64,000 bases of DNA from Actinernus sp. WN-2022 (taxonomy: Eukaryota > Cnidaria > Anthozoa > Actiniaria > Actinernidae), in contig JAOWCC010001634.1 in the NCBI GenBank assembly GCA_030867875.1, positions 4,821,877 through 4,885,876 on the forward strand. The letters are read 5' to 3'. The position numbers and the translations under genes were made by a program. Of the stretch, positions 1-11,270 are shown in pieces. The notes beneath the pieces were generated by a model, which was given only the letters and a program-made list of their open reading frames with translations, did not search any database and was not told the DNA's origin. Positions within the stretch are counted from its first letter, which is position 1. Every line of letters starts with the position of its first letter.

Positions 1-780
1 TGCAGCTATCTACAGGGATCGGAATGTCCTGTTGTGTAAGATAGGCAGTACGTCCGGACAAAGAACACTTGATTTATCGCCGAGATTGTTGATCAGATGA
101 AGATGTTGCTGTTCTTCAGTAACTCAAGTACTTAGGAACACACAGCAGATAACGCTTTACGAGCATGTGAAACAACTCGCTAAATCATGCTATGGTATAA
201 GCCTTAACCAGGTTTCTCATTGCCATACACTTCACTCCAGCTATGCTACTAGATTAGAGTGTGGTCATTATTTATGAGTTGGGGGGAGGGGGAAGATGAT
301 TAATGGAGAAAGTCAGTGTTAAACCAGTTTCGTCCCCCACCCCCTCAAGGGTGGAGGCAAACTTTTTGTGCCCCCCCCCCCCAAACAGCACAAGTCTAAA
401 CTTTTCTAACTCCCCTTTCAGTTAAGCTTACACTATATGAGGTTGGAATCCAAAAATATAGCACAATTATAAAAAGAAACAACTATAAGTACTGCAATTA
501 TTTATATTTACCAATACCATTTGATCTTCCTCGTACATTTCTTATATTACAACTTTAAATGCTTTAATATTAGGTTTTTGACTGTTTATAAACTATCCTG
601 ACTGTACGTGAAATACACCTGATTAATGGGTTAGCATGTCCAATATTTATAAGTGATTGCGGGGGAGGGGGAGGGGGGATTGGTGTGACATTTTCTGCCC
701 ACTTTTAATACAACTTTTTTTTTCTCGCGGCCCCCTGTAATGTCACGCTTTTTCTCATTACCTCTCTCTCTCTCTCAGCC
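1..780. other. Intergenic, G- and C-rich tracts
   Basis: I see no supported gene here. The stretch holds G-rich and C-rich runs near 281-300, 337-385 and 659-680, and a T-run and CT microsatellite near 713-777. The C-run plus its flank near 371-383 resembles the C-run at 63,303-63,320. Confidence 0.5.
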
Positions 781-1190
781 TTCGACACAGTTGACCATAC
801 GACTCTGTTACAAAAGTTATCCCTTTATGGTGTTACAGAGAAATCACTTAAATGGTTTAAATCTTATTTGACAAATCGTCAACAAAGATGCTACGTTAAT
901 GGTGAATTATCATCACTTAAATATTTGACATGCGGTATCCCTCATTGTCTATTCTTGGTCCCTTGCTATTTTTGATATGACTTACCAAACTGCTTACAAT
1001 TCTCAATTCCTGCAATGTACGCTGACGATACTAATATTACAACTTCAGGTAAATCATTGTCAGAAATAAAATCAGCAAACTCCGATCTGTCAAATATAAA
1101 GAATTGGCTGGATTTGTTAATCACTCGCAAGATGGTACTATTATTAGAGTACCCCAGTATCTCATCATTATACGGTTCTCTGTGATTTGA
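781..1190 (+). pseudogene. LINE reverse transcriptase fragment
   Basis: Translated across frameshifts, this gives non-LTR retrotransposon RT blocks in order. The FDTVDH block that carries the first catalytic Asp comes first, then an LKWF-SYL-NRQQ block, then a CGIPH block where intact copies have GIPQGS, and a degenerate YADDT near 1020-1035. Indels and stops make it non-functional. It resembles CR1/L2-type elements. It ends where a separate EN-RT linker relic begins, so domain order shows these are two copies. Confidence 0.75.
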
Positions 1191-1194
1191 CTTT

Positions 1195-1477
1195 GACTAA
1201 GTCGGCCATTTCTGTTAAGGAGGTCTCATATTCTAAACTGAAGGCCCTTGACATAGATTCCGTCAGAAACGATATTCGCTCTTCGGAGTTATGTATGCAG
1301 TCCCAGTGATAACATCGATAGCTTGGCCAAGCGTTACAACATTACTTTTATTAACGAGCATCTTTGATAAGCATGCCCCTCTCCATTCTAAAACGATTTC
1401 CGTGAGAGAGCGGATTCCTTGGTTCACGGATGACATTAGATCTGCTAAATGGCAGCGCAGGAAGGCTGAACGCAATT
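1195..1477 (+). pseudogene. LINE endonuclease-RT linker relic (5' part)
   Basis: Conceptual translation gives the region between endonuclease and RT of CR1/L2-like ORF2. It has a KEVSYSKLKALD block and a DKHAPLHSKTISVRERIPWF block, with frameshifts near 1310 and 1365. It stops at the edge of a minus-strand LINE (1,478-2,985) and appears to resume at about 2,998-3,347. The minus-strand LINE has probably inserted into this copy. Confidence 0.65.
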
Positions 1478-2985
1478 AATAAATAATAACTATTATTATT
1501 TATATAGCGCTGAATCATTAATTTTCCTAAGCGCTTTACAAGAGTAAGTTAAAAAAAAACCATTATGGCTATACAATTCAGTACAATTACAACTATATAA
1601 AAATTACATAATACGCGGAATAAAATTCTAACAAATTTATAAAAAAGCTAAACATTTTTTTTATATACTATAGATTAATATATGCCGCTTTGAATAGATA
1701 TGTCTTGAGGTTCTTTTTAAAAAGTAAAATTGATGACGACTTCCTAAGTTCCAGTGGTAAGTCATTCCACAGTCTCGGTGCAGCTACAGAAAATGATCTA
1801 TCACCATATGATTTAAGTTTCCTTGTCGGGATACTCAAAAGTTATTTATTGCTGGAACGCAGCGATCGTGAATATTTGCGATAACTCAATAGTTCGGTAA
1901 CATAGGAGGGCGCCATCCCGTTAAGAGCTTTGTACACTAATAACAATAGCTTAAAAATAATACGAAACTCTACGGGTAGCCAATGTAGCTGGATCATTAC
2001 AGGAGAAATATGGTCGTATTTCTTAGTAAGCGTTACGATACGAACTGCCGCATTCTGGACAGACTGTAATTTACTTATTGAGTACTTAGGGATACCTTAT
2101 AAAATAGAATTACAATGGTCAAGTTTAGAACCAATAAAAGCATGAATTAGAATTTCAGCAGTGCCTTGATTTAGGTATTTGCGAATCTTCACAATATTTC
2201 TTAGATTATAGTACGATGCCTTACAAATCTTCTTTACGTGTTCCTCCATGCTGAGAGAATGATCCATAATTACTCCTAGATTGCGCGTAGAGGTCCGAGG
2301 TACAATGCGCTCATTACCAACTATTATGTGCTCAAGATCTGGCCTATGACGATATCTAGAGCTGATAACTATGAGTTCAGTTTTGTCTTGATTCAATTTA
2401 AGGAAGTTTGTGCTCATCCAGTAGTCAATGTCGCCAACGCAGCGTTCAACCGACAACTTAGCTTGCTCAAGATCGACAGAGCAGCCAGTCTTAAAGGAGA
2501 CATACAATTGTGTGTCATCAGCATATAGGTGATAGTGCAGATTATGCCGCTTGATGATGTCTGCTATAGGTGACGTATACATGAGATATAACAAAGGACC
2601 AATCACCGATCCTTGTGGGACACCACGCACTAAAGGACGCTGTGAAGAGATACCATCATCCACCTGGACAAACTACTTGCGCGAGGATAGATATGATCTA
2701 AACCATTTGAGGGCATTTCCCTTTAGGCCAAAACGGTGAAAGATTCTTGATAGCAGTATCGTATGATCAACAGTGTCGAAGGCGGCTGATAGATCTAGTA
2801 AGAGCAGTATGACAGCACACAGGATATAATTTTGTACTCTGAGCAATGCAGTTTCAGTAGAGTGTAATACTTTGTATGCTGATTGAAGGATATTGTCAAG
2901 GTGATGAGTCATTATGTATTCCGTCGATTGAATAGCAGAATGGAGAGTGACCAAGTCTGATGAGGACTGGCGGGTTTTCAAGTTC
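1478..2985 (-). pseudogene. CR1/L2-like LINE, RT domain and 3' tail
   Basis: Read on the minus strand, this is a 5'-truncated ORF2. It shows [13 protein letters not shown] (first catalytic Asp), GVPQGSVIGPLLY, YADDTQLY (second and third Asp) and LNQDKTELIVIS. After a frameshift near 2,100 come blocks of the C-terminal RT extension (QLHWLPVEFRI, RLWNDLPLELR), ending FKAAY. The open stretches are 2,981-2,673 and 2,663-2,097, with the remainder in other frames. The 3' end runs into an ATT-type microsatellite at about 1,480-1,505, typical of the tails of this clade. Its placement inside a plus-strand LINE suggests insertion. Confidence 0.85.
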
Positions 2986-3347
2986 TTGAAAAACAGAACA
3001 ACATATCTCAGTGATGAACAGCGCGCACAGGAACTTCTATAACATTCTCATTAGTGAAACTGATGATCAAAGACGGCTATTCTCTATAATGAGAAAACGT
3101 CTTAACCACAATGATGACACACCATTCCCCCCCCCCCCCCCCTCATAGTGACAAGCAAACACTTGCCAATGACATGGGCTCGTTCTTCGTAAAGAAAATA
3201 TCCAACATTCGCGCTGACTTGGATTCTCTTATGGACTCCAGTGTTCAGTCTCTTGACGACCCGTCATACCTTGCCCTGTGTTCGCCGTCGTTTACTGATT
3301 TTGAACCTCTTGATGCAGACTGGGTTAGGAAATCAGTTAGTTCTTAG
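2986..3347 (+). pseudogene. LINE endonuclease-RT linker relic (3' part)
   Basis: This continues the plus-strand linker: [22 protein letters not shown], a short poly-Pro stretch encoded by a C-run at 3,127-3,142, then LANDMGSFFVKKISNIRADLD. The last motif is the usual segment just before the CR1/L2 RT domain. It is separated from 1,195-1,477 by the inverted LINE. No RT follows directly. Confidence 0.65.
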
Positions 3348-3400
3348 GGCACCTACCAAATCTTACATCCTGAATCCAGTCCCTACAATATTGTTAAAGA

Positions 3401-3530
3401 TTGCTTACTTTTATAGATGACCAGCTGCCAGCTTTATGGAATAGTCTGTCTGAGAACATACGAACAATTAAGTGTTTTTCATCTTTCAAGGCTGCCTCAA
3501 GCATGTTAACACCTGGTTCAGGGGTCAAAT
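3401..3530 (+). pseudogene. LINE RT C-terminal remnant
   Basis: It encodes a match to the end of the RT extension: LPALWNSLSENIRTIKCFSS followed by FKAA. In this family that motif is read as the LWN-LP-IR block. Only about 40 codons survive. Confidence 0.6.
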
Positions 3531-4139
3531 TTCAAGTAAAAACTGTTTTCCTTATTTCAGCACAGCCGAGTATGGTAAGTTCGCCAGGTTTCTCACGATA
3601 ATAGATATCGCCATTCTTGACTACCTTAAGTGGTTTGTGTGTAGTAAAACGTGTCACGTGACTTAGAACACGAAATCAGTAAATCAAAAACGCGGCTCCG
3701 AGTTTAAAACAGCTAGGATGATGAGTGGATATGTTTAGTTAAGGTTGAAGCCTTTTACCTAAATCAGCTTAGAAAAGATGACTACAATGTTTCGTTAACG
3801 AGTAATTAAGGCGAACATATGCAAAATAGGTCACATGACTTTTTATACCCTTAATATCTCCTTATCTTTACATGATAGTCATGTTTTCTAAGCGTGGTCT
3901 GAAACACTGCGGGAGGAGTAATGTTTTAGCAGGGTTACTTTATATTCATATGTTATCGTCGCAGCCGCATTTCACTTAAACGATTTTATATGATTATGAC
4001 GTCATCGGTCACGTGATACCACAACCATCCACTTAACAAATTTAAGGAAGTTGATATTAGTATTATGGTGTAATTAGTTTTTGTTTAAACTGTTATTTCT
4101 GTTAGAAAACATTTTTTAACGTACATCTCTTTTCCGTTA
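3531..4139. other. Intergenic, nothing recognised
   Basis: AT-rich sequence without a convincing gene, repeat or hairpin. The small ORFs have no recognisable content. Confidence 0.5.
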
Positions 4140-4330
4140 AATGAACCAGGCCTTAACATGCTTGAGGCAGTTAAGACACACCTCTTTAGACTTGCATTTA
4201 GCGTTTGATTTAATTTCATGGTTTATTATTATTTTTAATTATACATTTATGTACATAGTTAGCGCGTTATAATTATACATTTATGTACATAGTTAGCGCG
4301 TTATTTTTATAGCTATATTCATATTTATAC
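4140..4330 (+). pseudogene. LINE 3' end remnant with 34-bp direct duplication
   Basis: A short stretch near 4,158-4,207 translates as MLEAVKTHLFRLAF, the usual last block of CR1/L2 ORF2. It is followed by AT-rich 3' UTR-like sequence. Inside this lies an exact tandem duplication of a 34-bp unit, 4,237-4,270 and 4,271-4,304. Confidence 0.5.
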
Positions 4331-4860
4331 TTAGGATGAGATTAATAATTCATGTCAATACTAGTTTAGATTTAGGTTGTTTTTACTATCGCTATTAGGA
4401 TGTAATGCGCACGTGAACAGATTGGCTTGGTTGACTTTTCTTGGCAATGACGTTATTCGTTTCAACCAGCCTTCAGTTTTTTTCTATTTTCATTCTTCAA
4501 AAACTGTGCGCTGTAATCTTAATTACATTCTGCAGTTGGTTCTTTATTATATTTAATAAGTAAGACAAATCACCAAAAGTCTCATTTTTTTTGCGCTGCC
4601 TTCGATGTCAGCTAAAGAAAGAACGAAGGGTAAGTCTATCGCTCTTACAGATATAGCAGATACAATTTAAAACAGGATTATTAACTTTACTAGCTTATCC
4701 TTTTGGACCATTACCAACCACCACTATACCAACGCAAGGAAGTATCAGGAAAGAAATATCATTTCGGTATCTTGGTAATGTCTTCTGATTGGTCAAAGAG
4801 TATAAAAATTGTATTTGTCAGTCCTTAAATAATCTCACGAGTTCAAATTAATCCCGAATA
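4331..4860. other. Intergenic, nothing recognised
   Basis: AT-rich sequence with no supported gene or repeat up to the MITE at 4,861. Confidence 0.45.
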
Positions 4861-5048
4861 GTCCAATTCATAGTTCTTGAAAGGTAACCAAGCCTTAGCC
4901 GATACAAACCCTCTTGCTATGAATATGGATGAAATTTGATTATCATGTTAACTAGATACAAACCTCTTTGTTGAATTAACTCCAGCCTCGATGTCACCAA
5001 AGGCTTGGTTACCTTTCAAAATGGCGGTCCCAGAACCATGAATTGGAC
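4861..5048. mobile_element. MITE with about 40-bp inverted termini
   Basis: The sequence begins GTCCAATTCAT and ends with its complement ATGAATTGGAC. The arms continue as TGAAAGGTAACCAAGCCTT at 4,878-4,896 and its complement at 5,003-5,021. The right arm has about 10 extra bases that contain CGCCATTT. It is a short non-coding DNA transposon remnant of unknown superfamily. Confidence 0.7.
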
Positions 5049-5488
5049 TTTTACACGAGAAAGTCAGGATTACTTGTTAAAAAATATTCATCCACATATT
5101 CAAAGGATTTTGCTGCGAAACTACAAACAAAATCTAATTTTTATTATCAAATTTTAGGTTTTTAAAATTATTTGAAATTATGCAGCTCGCAGCTCGCACT
5201 TTTAAGCTCGGACGTCCGGCCCCACAATGCACCCGGAGATCAATCGGACTAAACTTGAAAGCAAGGGCGGATCCGGACCAGGACTTTGTGAAAAGGGGAT
5301 TGAGCGAGTCAGGTTAGGACAAGGTCTGGACAAGAGCCGGCTTATCTGTTAAATTTCCACTTGCTTTACATTTTTCTGTTGCGCGATAACTGCAGGACGA
5401 CAAAGAACAAAGCTACAATATAGTGCTATTATCGCGTCTATACATATACATCAGCCCATGGCTTAGGCCCATAGGCCAGAAGCAGGAG
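5049..5488. other. Intergenic, nothing recognised
   Basis: No supported gene. It contains a GC-richer patch at about 5,200-5,350 without recognisable coding content. Confidence 0.4.
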
Positions 5489-5788
5489 CCCATAACTAGG
5501 AGCGTCCATATCTCCTATATAGTTGTCACAGCGTTTTTACAAGTTGGGCTACTTTTAGATTATTTTCCCCGCCAATTGGTAGATTGCACCGTGGCGGAAC
5601 AAAAGATGCCTCATTAGCTACTTTTGTTATACTAAACAGCATGGATGCTACGCTTTTGTGATTTGATTCCCTTAGGAATAATTGCAACTCAACAATAGCG
5701 GGAAACCATTCTAAACATAACCTACAACTTAATGTAAAAACGCTGTGACATAGGCCTAGTATGTGGGATGGGCGCTCCTAGTTATGGG
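5489..5788. mobile_element. 300-bp MITE with about 60-bp TIRs
   Basis: The left end CCCATAACTAGGAGCG and the right end CGCTCCTAGTTATGGG are exact complements. The inner arm motif GTCACAGCGTTTTTACA is also repeated in inverse orientation at about 5,734-5,750. No coding capacity is seen. Confidence 0.75.
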
Positions 5789-6071
5789 AAGATGCCAGAA
5801 GATAAAGCAATAATGATTCGCCTCGGCAATATCTGGCTACAAAAGTCAAGACAACAATATCAATAATTCTGGCCCCTGCACTTGCCAATTGTTATGTCTT
5901 TGTAACTGGTAAGTTCCGTTAGTAGTAGCTTATACAGGTCCAGATCCGACCAGCCTTCGTGTTCGCTCCTATGCTCTCCGCTGGCCTATCGCGGGTGTAA
6001 CAATAACGTAACCCAGGTATACCGTCAGCCTAACATAACGTACACATATCGTAACCCCGATAATTTAGGGG
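5789..6071. other. Intergenic, nothing recognised
   Basis: No supported gene or repeat. Confidence 0.4.
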
Positions 6072-6305
6072 AGTAGGGCTGGCGCAGTGGTTAAGCGCTT
6101 CGCCTCATCTCTGTGGCCGTTCACGGCGTCATATGTGAGTTGAGTTTGTTGGTATCTCGCCCTTGCTCCGAGGGTTCTTTCTCCGGGTTCTCCGGTTTTC
6201 CTCCCTCCACAAAAAACCAACACGCTAAATTTCAATTCGATCTGTGGATTAGTCGGGTCCTGGCTTTGATCAGCCCCTATGGTTGTTTCAGGTCCCGTTA
6301 GAAAT
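6072..6305 (+). mobile_element. tRNA-derived SINE, copy 1
   Basis: The head contains a pol III box A-like block (GGCGCAGTGGTTAAGCGCTT). The conserved body CTCGCCCTTGCTCCGAGGGTT and CTCCGGTTTTCCTCCCTCC follows, then a tail ending TTTCAGGTCCCGTTAGAAAT. It shares head and body with the minus-strand copy at 7,080-7,350 and the tail with 33,170-33,295. Relative to copy 2 it lacks about 20 bp carrying box B, between TGGCC and CGGCG, so it is probably transcriptionally dead. Confidence 0.75.
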
Positions 6306-7079
6306 TCAGTGTTTTTTTAAATCATATAAAAAACAAAGAATCTAAGATATAGAACAATACTTAACATTGGCTAAATGGAGATACATATTAACGACACACG
6401 TCGTATACATACGAGTCAACTCAACAAGCTGCGAAAATCATAGAATCAAAGTTACATCAGCTTACGAACTAGAAAGTTACATCAATTAACGTCGGTAATA
6501 GTAAATGTAAAATACAGAATTTCCTTAACAATTAAGTACGAGAATAAAAAATCACTGCTTGGAGAAAGAAAATGGAAGGTATGCAAGACCGTGCAAAAGT
6601 ATCGAGGAAATATTGTGCCCTATGCAATGCAGGAAATATTTCTTTATGTCACATAAAACAAGCTAAATATAAGTTTAACCAAAAGAGGGTGTGTCATGTG
6701 GTGTGCGATGATAATGTCTAATAAAATCTCTTTTTTTGTAACCGAAAGCAGCTGAAACAAAATGCGAACGTGGCAACAATCTCAAGGCGCGAAAATAACA
6801 GCGGATTGGTTCTTCCCAGGGACGACGACGACGACAATAATAATAAAAACAGTTTAGTTTTAATTAAAAACTTTAAACCATTATTTAGAACTTAAAGCAA
6901 AAATGGGAGGCTAAAACTCAACTGTAATTTTTTACGGCCTTTCAAAGTTGAGAACCTGAATATGTGGCCGTCAGTTTCCAATTCCCTTTGGGGGCCTGGA
7001 AACTAGTGGCCTGTGACGTGTATGTAGCAAGGCGTCCTTCCAATTCCATACAAACATCTCATATTTCTGCGACTAAATA
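6306..7079. other. Intergenic, nothing recognised
   Basis: AT-rich, with a short GAC microsatellite near 6,823-6,838 and no supported gene. Confidence 0.45.
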
Positions 7080-7350
7080 AAATGGTTTATTTTACGTCGA
7101 AGATACAGGAAGCCGTTACCGGGTCTCCCAAGCCAGAGGCTTATATTTAAGTATTCCGACGAACTCCATGGTCGAATTGGAATTTGGGTTGGTTTTTGAG
7201 GAGGGAGGAAAACCGGAGAACCCGGAGAAAAACCCTCGGAGCAAGGGCGAGATACCAACAAACCCAACTCACATATGGCGCCGCGTCCGGGATTCGCACC
7301 TGGGCCACAGAGGTGAGAGGCGAAGCGCTTAATCACTGCGCCATCCTAGC
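7080..7350 (-). mobile_element. tRNA-derived SINE, copy 2
   Basis: On the minus strand the head reads GATGGCGCAGTGATTAAGCG (box A). About 40 bp later comes GGTGCGAATCCC, a box B with one change from GGTTCGAATCC. The body with GTATCTCGCCCTTGCTCCGA matches copy 1. The distal part (7,080-7,180) differs from copy 1, so the family has alternative tails or this copy is chimeric. Confidence 0.75.
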
Positions 7351-7355
7351 TCCCC

Positions 7356-7830
7356 CTAGCTCGCCAGCGTATCCTCGCTCTACAATTACCAATAATCAAT
7401 AAATGGCAAACACGCTTGAAATACTGATTATTGGTAATTCTACGACAAATCCTAACCCGAACCATAAACCGAACCCTAACCATCGGACGAGTTCGCGGGT
7501 AAACGACGGGTTCTCACTTACCTAGAGCTAGGGTTCACAGGTAAACAAGAAGAGAAGGTAAACGAGAGAATTTTTTTTTGAGCGCTCCTACTCGGGCTCG
7601 AACTCGTAATCGCTTGCGTTTTGTGCTTGGTAGTGCAGGCGTCATGCCCACTATACTAAGCGCGTCTACCGCCGTTTTGATTTGGAGAATTGTTTATCTT
7701 TATCCTTGACTAGTTTTAAGAATGTCATTGTTTAATTTGCGTTCCAGAATTAGCGATTATTGATAATTGAAGAGCAAAAGCCAATTACTGATTATTGGTA
7801 ATTGTAGAGCGAGGATATGTTGAGCTCGCG
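7356..7830. mobile_element. Fold-back element with about 42-bp arms
   Basis: The arm at about 7,356-7,398 (ending CTCTACAATTACCAATAATCA) is repeated in inverse orientation at 7,788-7,830. A second inverse copy of the inner half lies at about 7,421-7,442. Both outer ends read AGCTCG / CGAGCT. It contains the tRNA-like sequence at 7,577-7,673. Confidence 0.65.
7577..7673 (-). ncRNA. tRNA-like repeat (pol III boxes A and B)
   Basis: The minus strand has a box A-like TTAGTATAGTGGGCATGACG and a box B GAGTTCGAGCCC about 50 bp apart, followed by an A-run. The ends could pair (GCGCT with AGCGC), but the middle does not fold into a normal anticodon arm. It looks like a tRNA-derived SINE head rather than a working tRNA. 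Confidence 0.4.
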
Positions 7831-8024
7831 ACTCTTGCAAACTCACCACATGATAAAATAATATCCAATGAAATGTCACCAAACTTCGTAAAGTTACTAA
7901 TTTCGATGTGCTCTTTCTTGTGATGGAGTTTATTTCCTACTGATTAGACTATAATAGGACGTTTTCCCTTTTTGAATTCTTTTTCTTATTCAGATTTTCC
8001 AACTCCTTTGAGAATAGCGCGTGC

Positions 8025-8072
8025 AAAGGATTCTGGTAGTTGTAGTAAAATGTCGCCCGACGTCATAATTAC
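8025..8072. repeat. Solitary arm of the 46.6-kb MITE family
   Basis: AAAGGATTCTGGTAGTTGTA plus the following ATG-CGCC-CGTCAT matches the arms of the fold-back at 46,632-46,826. It shows that this family is dispersed. Confidence 0.6.
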
Positions 8073-10480
8073 AGGTCCTCAACAAGACTCGCGCTGACTT
8101 CCAACTGGAAACAGGAAGCCCCAAACGGATGTTTTCGCTAACTTAGACGCCACTAAAATCGTCGAAGTAATTTTTTTCATTTTGATTTTTCGAATTCGCT
8201 ATACAGAATCGATGTAAAAAAATGTGTTGGGGGTTATAGGCACTAGGTGGCTCCTCCCTGTTAATATAAATTAAACTAATAACAATTATGAATATTTTTT
8301 GTCTTGTAGTGCACTGATGCCGTAACTCGCTGTTTATTTGCTCTAGTTTGATGTCCATTTTATATCACACATTTCAGATAACACAATTCCTAAAGATTTT
8401 GTCGTTCTATGATTCGTTTAGATACCTTCGGTAATGTGGTAGTATATTTCACTGTTTGACAGCGTGTCTTTACATCATTTTCCAGCTGAGATAACAGCCG
8501 CAAGGTTTTAAAAAAAATCAATTTTAAATTCTCGATTGGTAGAGTTTTTAATGATATGCGCATGCTGCGAATTGGATAAAGTCACTGGGGATGTCACGGG
8601 GAATGTCAGTCTCTGTCGTGAGTTGTTCCACCGTGATCGATAACGTCGGATCAGTGTTTAACCCCTGAACCTCCATATGCCTTTTGGGACTGAAAGGTCA
8701 CTTTAGGAAATACAATTAGCAACACTTTTAAATCTGTTCTCCTTGAGATTGTCGCTATGATCGTTTTACGAGAGCTCCTTAGTTTGCTTTTAACTCCCTC
8801 TCACCCGCATGATGCTAAACAATAGTCGTGTAAGTACTATTTACTTGTTTTCTCAAAAGCCTTACTAAACCTTTTTCAACCACTGATTACTAGGAATGTA
8901 TAACCCCTAAAGACCCGCATCAGTCAGCCCAGCAAATGTTTAAGCCTATAAAGGATTTCACATTTATTTTGATAAGCTCTCGCCGCGTCAGCAGTTGCTC
9001 TGCCGATTTAGCCGAAAGAGGACGAATTGACCTATTTAAAAGTTTCTCTCTCAAAGAAGAATATTGAACAGCTAATAAATAAACTGCCCAGGTAACCTAC
9101 ACTTATAGCGCTGTGATCTAGTGATCAAGGTAATAGGTTCATACTGTATTTTGCGAAACGAAATTAGTGAAACGAAACGAGTTGTATTTTGCGAAGTTCT
9201 GATCTGATACCGTTTCTGGAAAATATGATGGTGATAAAAGCTTGACAGAGTTCGACGCGATATTCCAGATATTCTGGATAGTCACCCGCAAACGTCTATA
9301 TCAATATACCACCACATGTTCTATAGCGGGACTATATTTCTACCACGAACACTAGAAACATTTTGTCGAGGATAACAAACATCTGAGGCAGTGATTTTTT
9401 TCAAGGTGTAAAAATCTAGCTCTCTGACACTGGGGACTGTGAATCCCTCATGGTTTGGATGACCACAGGATCCCGTCTCCATGATCCAGAAATGAGGACG
9501 TGAAAGAACCACGGCTGAGGGTGCAAACAAATCTATGGCGGTGATCACCCCCTGTGTCGCCGGTAAACTTGACGTGATATTCGAATGAGACCTTAACTCC
9601 CTGTCTGTAACCAACCACAGCTAGTCAGTTGATAGAATGTGCCATACTGATCGAAACTGAAACTGCTAAAATTAAGCTACGCAGACTAAATGTTCGTGGT
9701 AGAAATAAAGCTACGCTAGGATGTACAGTGATTTGGATGTTTGCAAGTGAATATCACGATGGAACCCCATTAATTTATTTCGGATAAAAGCTTGCCGCAT
9801 GATAAACGCAGTCCTACTTCTGTCAGTTATGTATTCGCAAATTAACACCGCAAATTCCACAAATTATAACTTCGTTTCGTTTCGCAGAAAAGAATAAGCC
9901 AAAATGAAAATATGCTCGGCGCTGAGATACATTAGGGCCATTTATACGAGAGGAAGTCCTAAACCGCGAACGGATCATATAAATGGCCAGGTTCGCGACT
10001 AACTTTATTTATTAATTTTTTTACTTTAAAAAACATTATGCGGAGTTTGCCCCAAGAGCAAGACTGCTCATCTAGGGGCTCACTAAGAGTAAAATTACAA
10101 CCATAGTTCCAAACGGGACATTATTATTAGTTTTTAATACAAGTGAAAAGTGTGCAAAAGCAAATACATTTAAGGATTCTAAAACAACAAAATGGTGTTG
10201 ACGGGTGGATGACAAGAAAAAATAAAACTCACGCTTTTGAAATGGCGATTAGATTATTTAATTAAGAATTGGGCAAACTAGAAAATATCAGCATTTTCAT
10301 CCGCTGAAAGTTGTTAAGATCCAAACAAGAACGTCTTTATTATCTGTAATTAAGACATTACTCATGATTATTGGCCATCTGTCAGCAAGAATTTGAACAG
10401 CAGAGGAGAGTATCATCGACTAACTGAAGCCGCAGCTTGATTTAAAGCCTTGTACACGCGTATTATGTACACCCAAATAT
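8073..10480. other. Long stretch without supported genes
   Basis: No RT, transposase or long ORF is seen. A 97-codon minus-strand ORF at 9,614-9,321 could be an exon: it contains TVPSVRELDFYTLKKITASD and is preceded by a TTACAG acceptor-like site. There is no homology I can name. A short inverted pair around GTTCGTGGTAGAAAT joins 9,337-9,352 and 9,690-9,705. The segment 10,030-10,110 resembles antisense LINE 3' UTR. Confidence 0.35.
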
Positions 10481-10489
10481 ACCTAACCC

Positions 10490-10880
10490 TTCAAGCCGTC
10501 GTCAGCTGAGCTGGCAAAGACGCGAATTGAGGCCTGTGCACGCGATATTGATAGATGGATGTCCCAAAACCTGCAGAAAATGAACAGGAGTAAGACAGAG
10601 CTTTTGATCCTGAATGCGAAGAACCGCCCCCCACCACCCATTGCCTCTGTTTCAGTTTGTGACGCTGTCATCAACCCCTCAACTACCGTCAGGAACATTG
10701 GCACGATATTCGACACGACCAAATTAATGCTGCTTGCAAATCAGCCCTCTTCCATCTCAGGAACTGATAGGTCGCATACGCAAATATCTGTCGCTACAAT
10801 CCGGCAGCTGAGACTCTAGTACTCTCATTTGTTACGTCCAGATTAGACTTCTGTAACCCGCTATTTTATGGTTTACCCAA
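10490..10880 (+). pseudogene. LINE RT fragment (thumb and extension)
   Basis: Conceptual translation gives DRWMSQNLQKMNRSKTELLI, the block just after the RT catalytic Asp pair. A VCDAVINPSTTVRNIGTIFD block follows, then VTSRLDFCNPLFYGLP across a frameshift near 10,815. These are standard CR1/L2 C-terminal RT blocks. The catalytic core and the final part are missing. Confidence 0.75.
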
Positions 10881-11072
10881 TCAACTAATATATACTTACT
10901 GGGGGTAAAATAGTTTGTCAAGAGAGAAAGATAGGTAAAGCGAGGATTTTTTGATCCGTCAGTGATATTTTAAAGTTTGTGCTCAATCCTACAAACCCAT
11001 GTACACTGCAGAGAAGCGAAGAAGGCTCATTATTAAAATATCTGATTTTAGAGCCGCAAATTTCGACCTTGT

Positions 11073-11270
11073 CTATCCATCAAAGCAATCCTCAAATGAA
11101 CTCAAACAACAACAAAATATAACCTCCTTCGCAGCTGCAACTCTCTCGGCTCGGTCACTCTGAAGATTTCCCTGTGGAGAATTGGATACGGGGAACCCCC
11201 GGCTTTTCTTCTCTTTTGCCACAGGAGGCCCAACAAGAGATGTCCGCGGAGGCTTTTTATATGAAGACAT
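11073..11270 (-). CDS. Possible short exon, unknown product
   Basis: A minus-strand ORF opens with ATG at 11,270 (MSSYKKPPRTSLVGPPVAKE) and stays compositionally protein-like, Lys/Arg/Pro-rich, for about 50 codons before a Cys-rich end. No family is recognised and no clear splice donor follows. It may be chance. Confidence 0.25.
   Translation of the reverse strand: MSSYKKPPRTSLVGPPVAKEKKSRGFPVSNSPQGNLQSDRAERVAAAKEVIFCCCLSSFEDCFDG

Noticed and set aside
7446..7490. CCTAACCC/CCCTAACC-like telomeric stretch
   Set aside because: Only a few imperfect units without a regular array; not a telomere or interstitial telomeric block.
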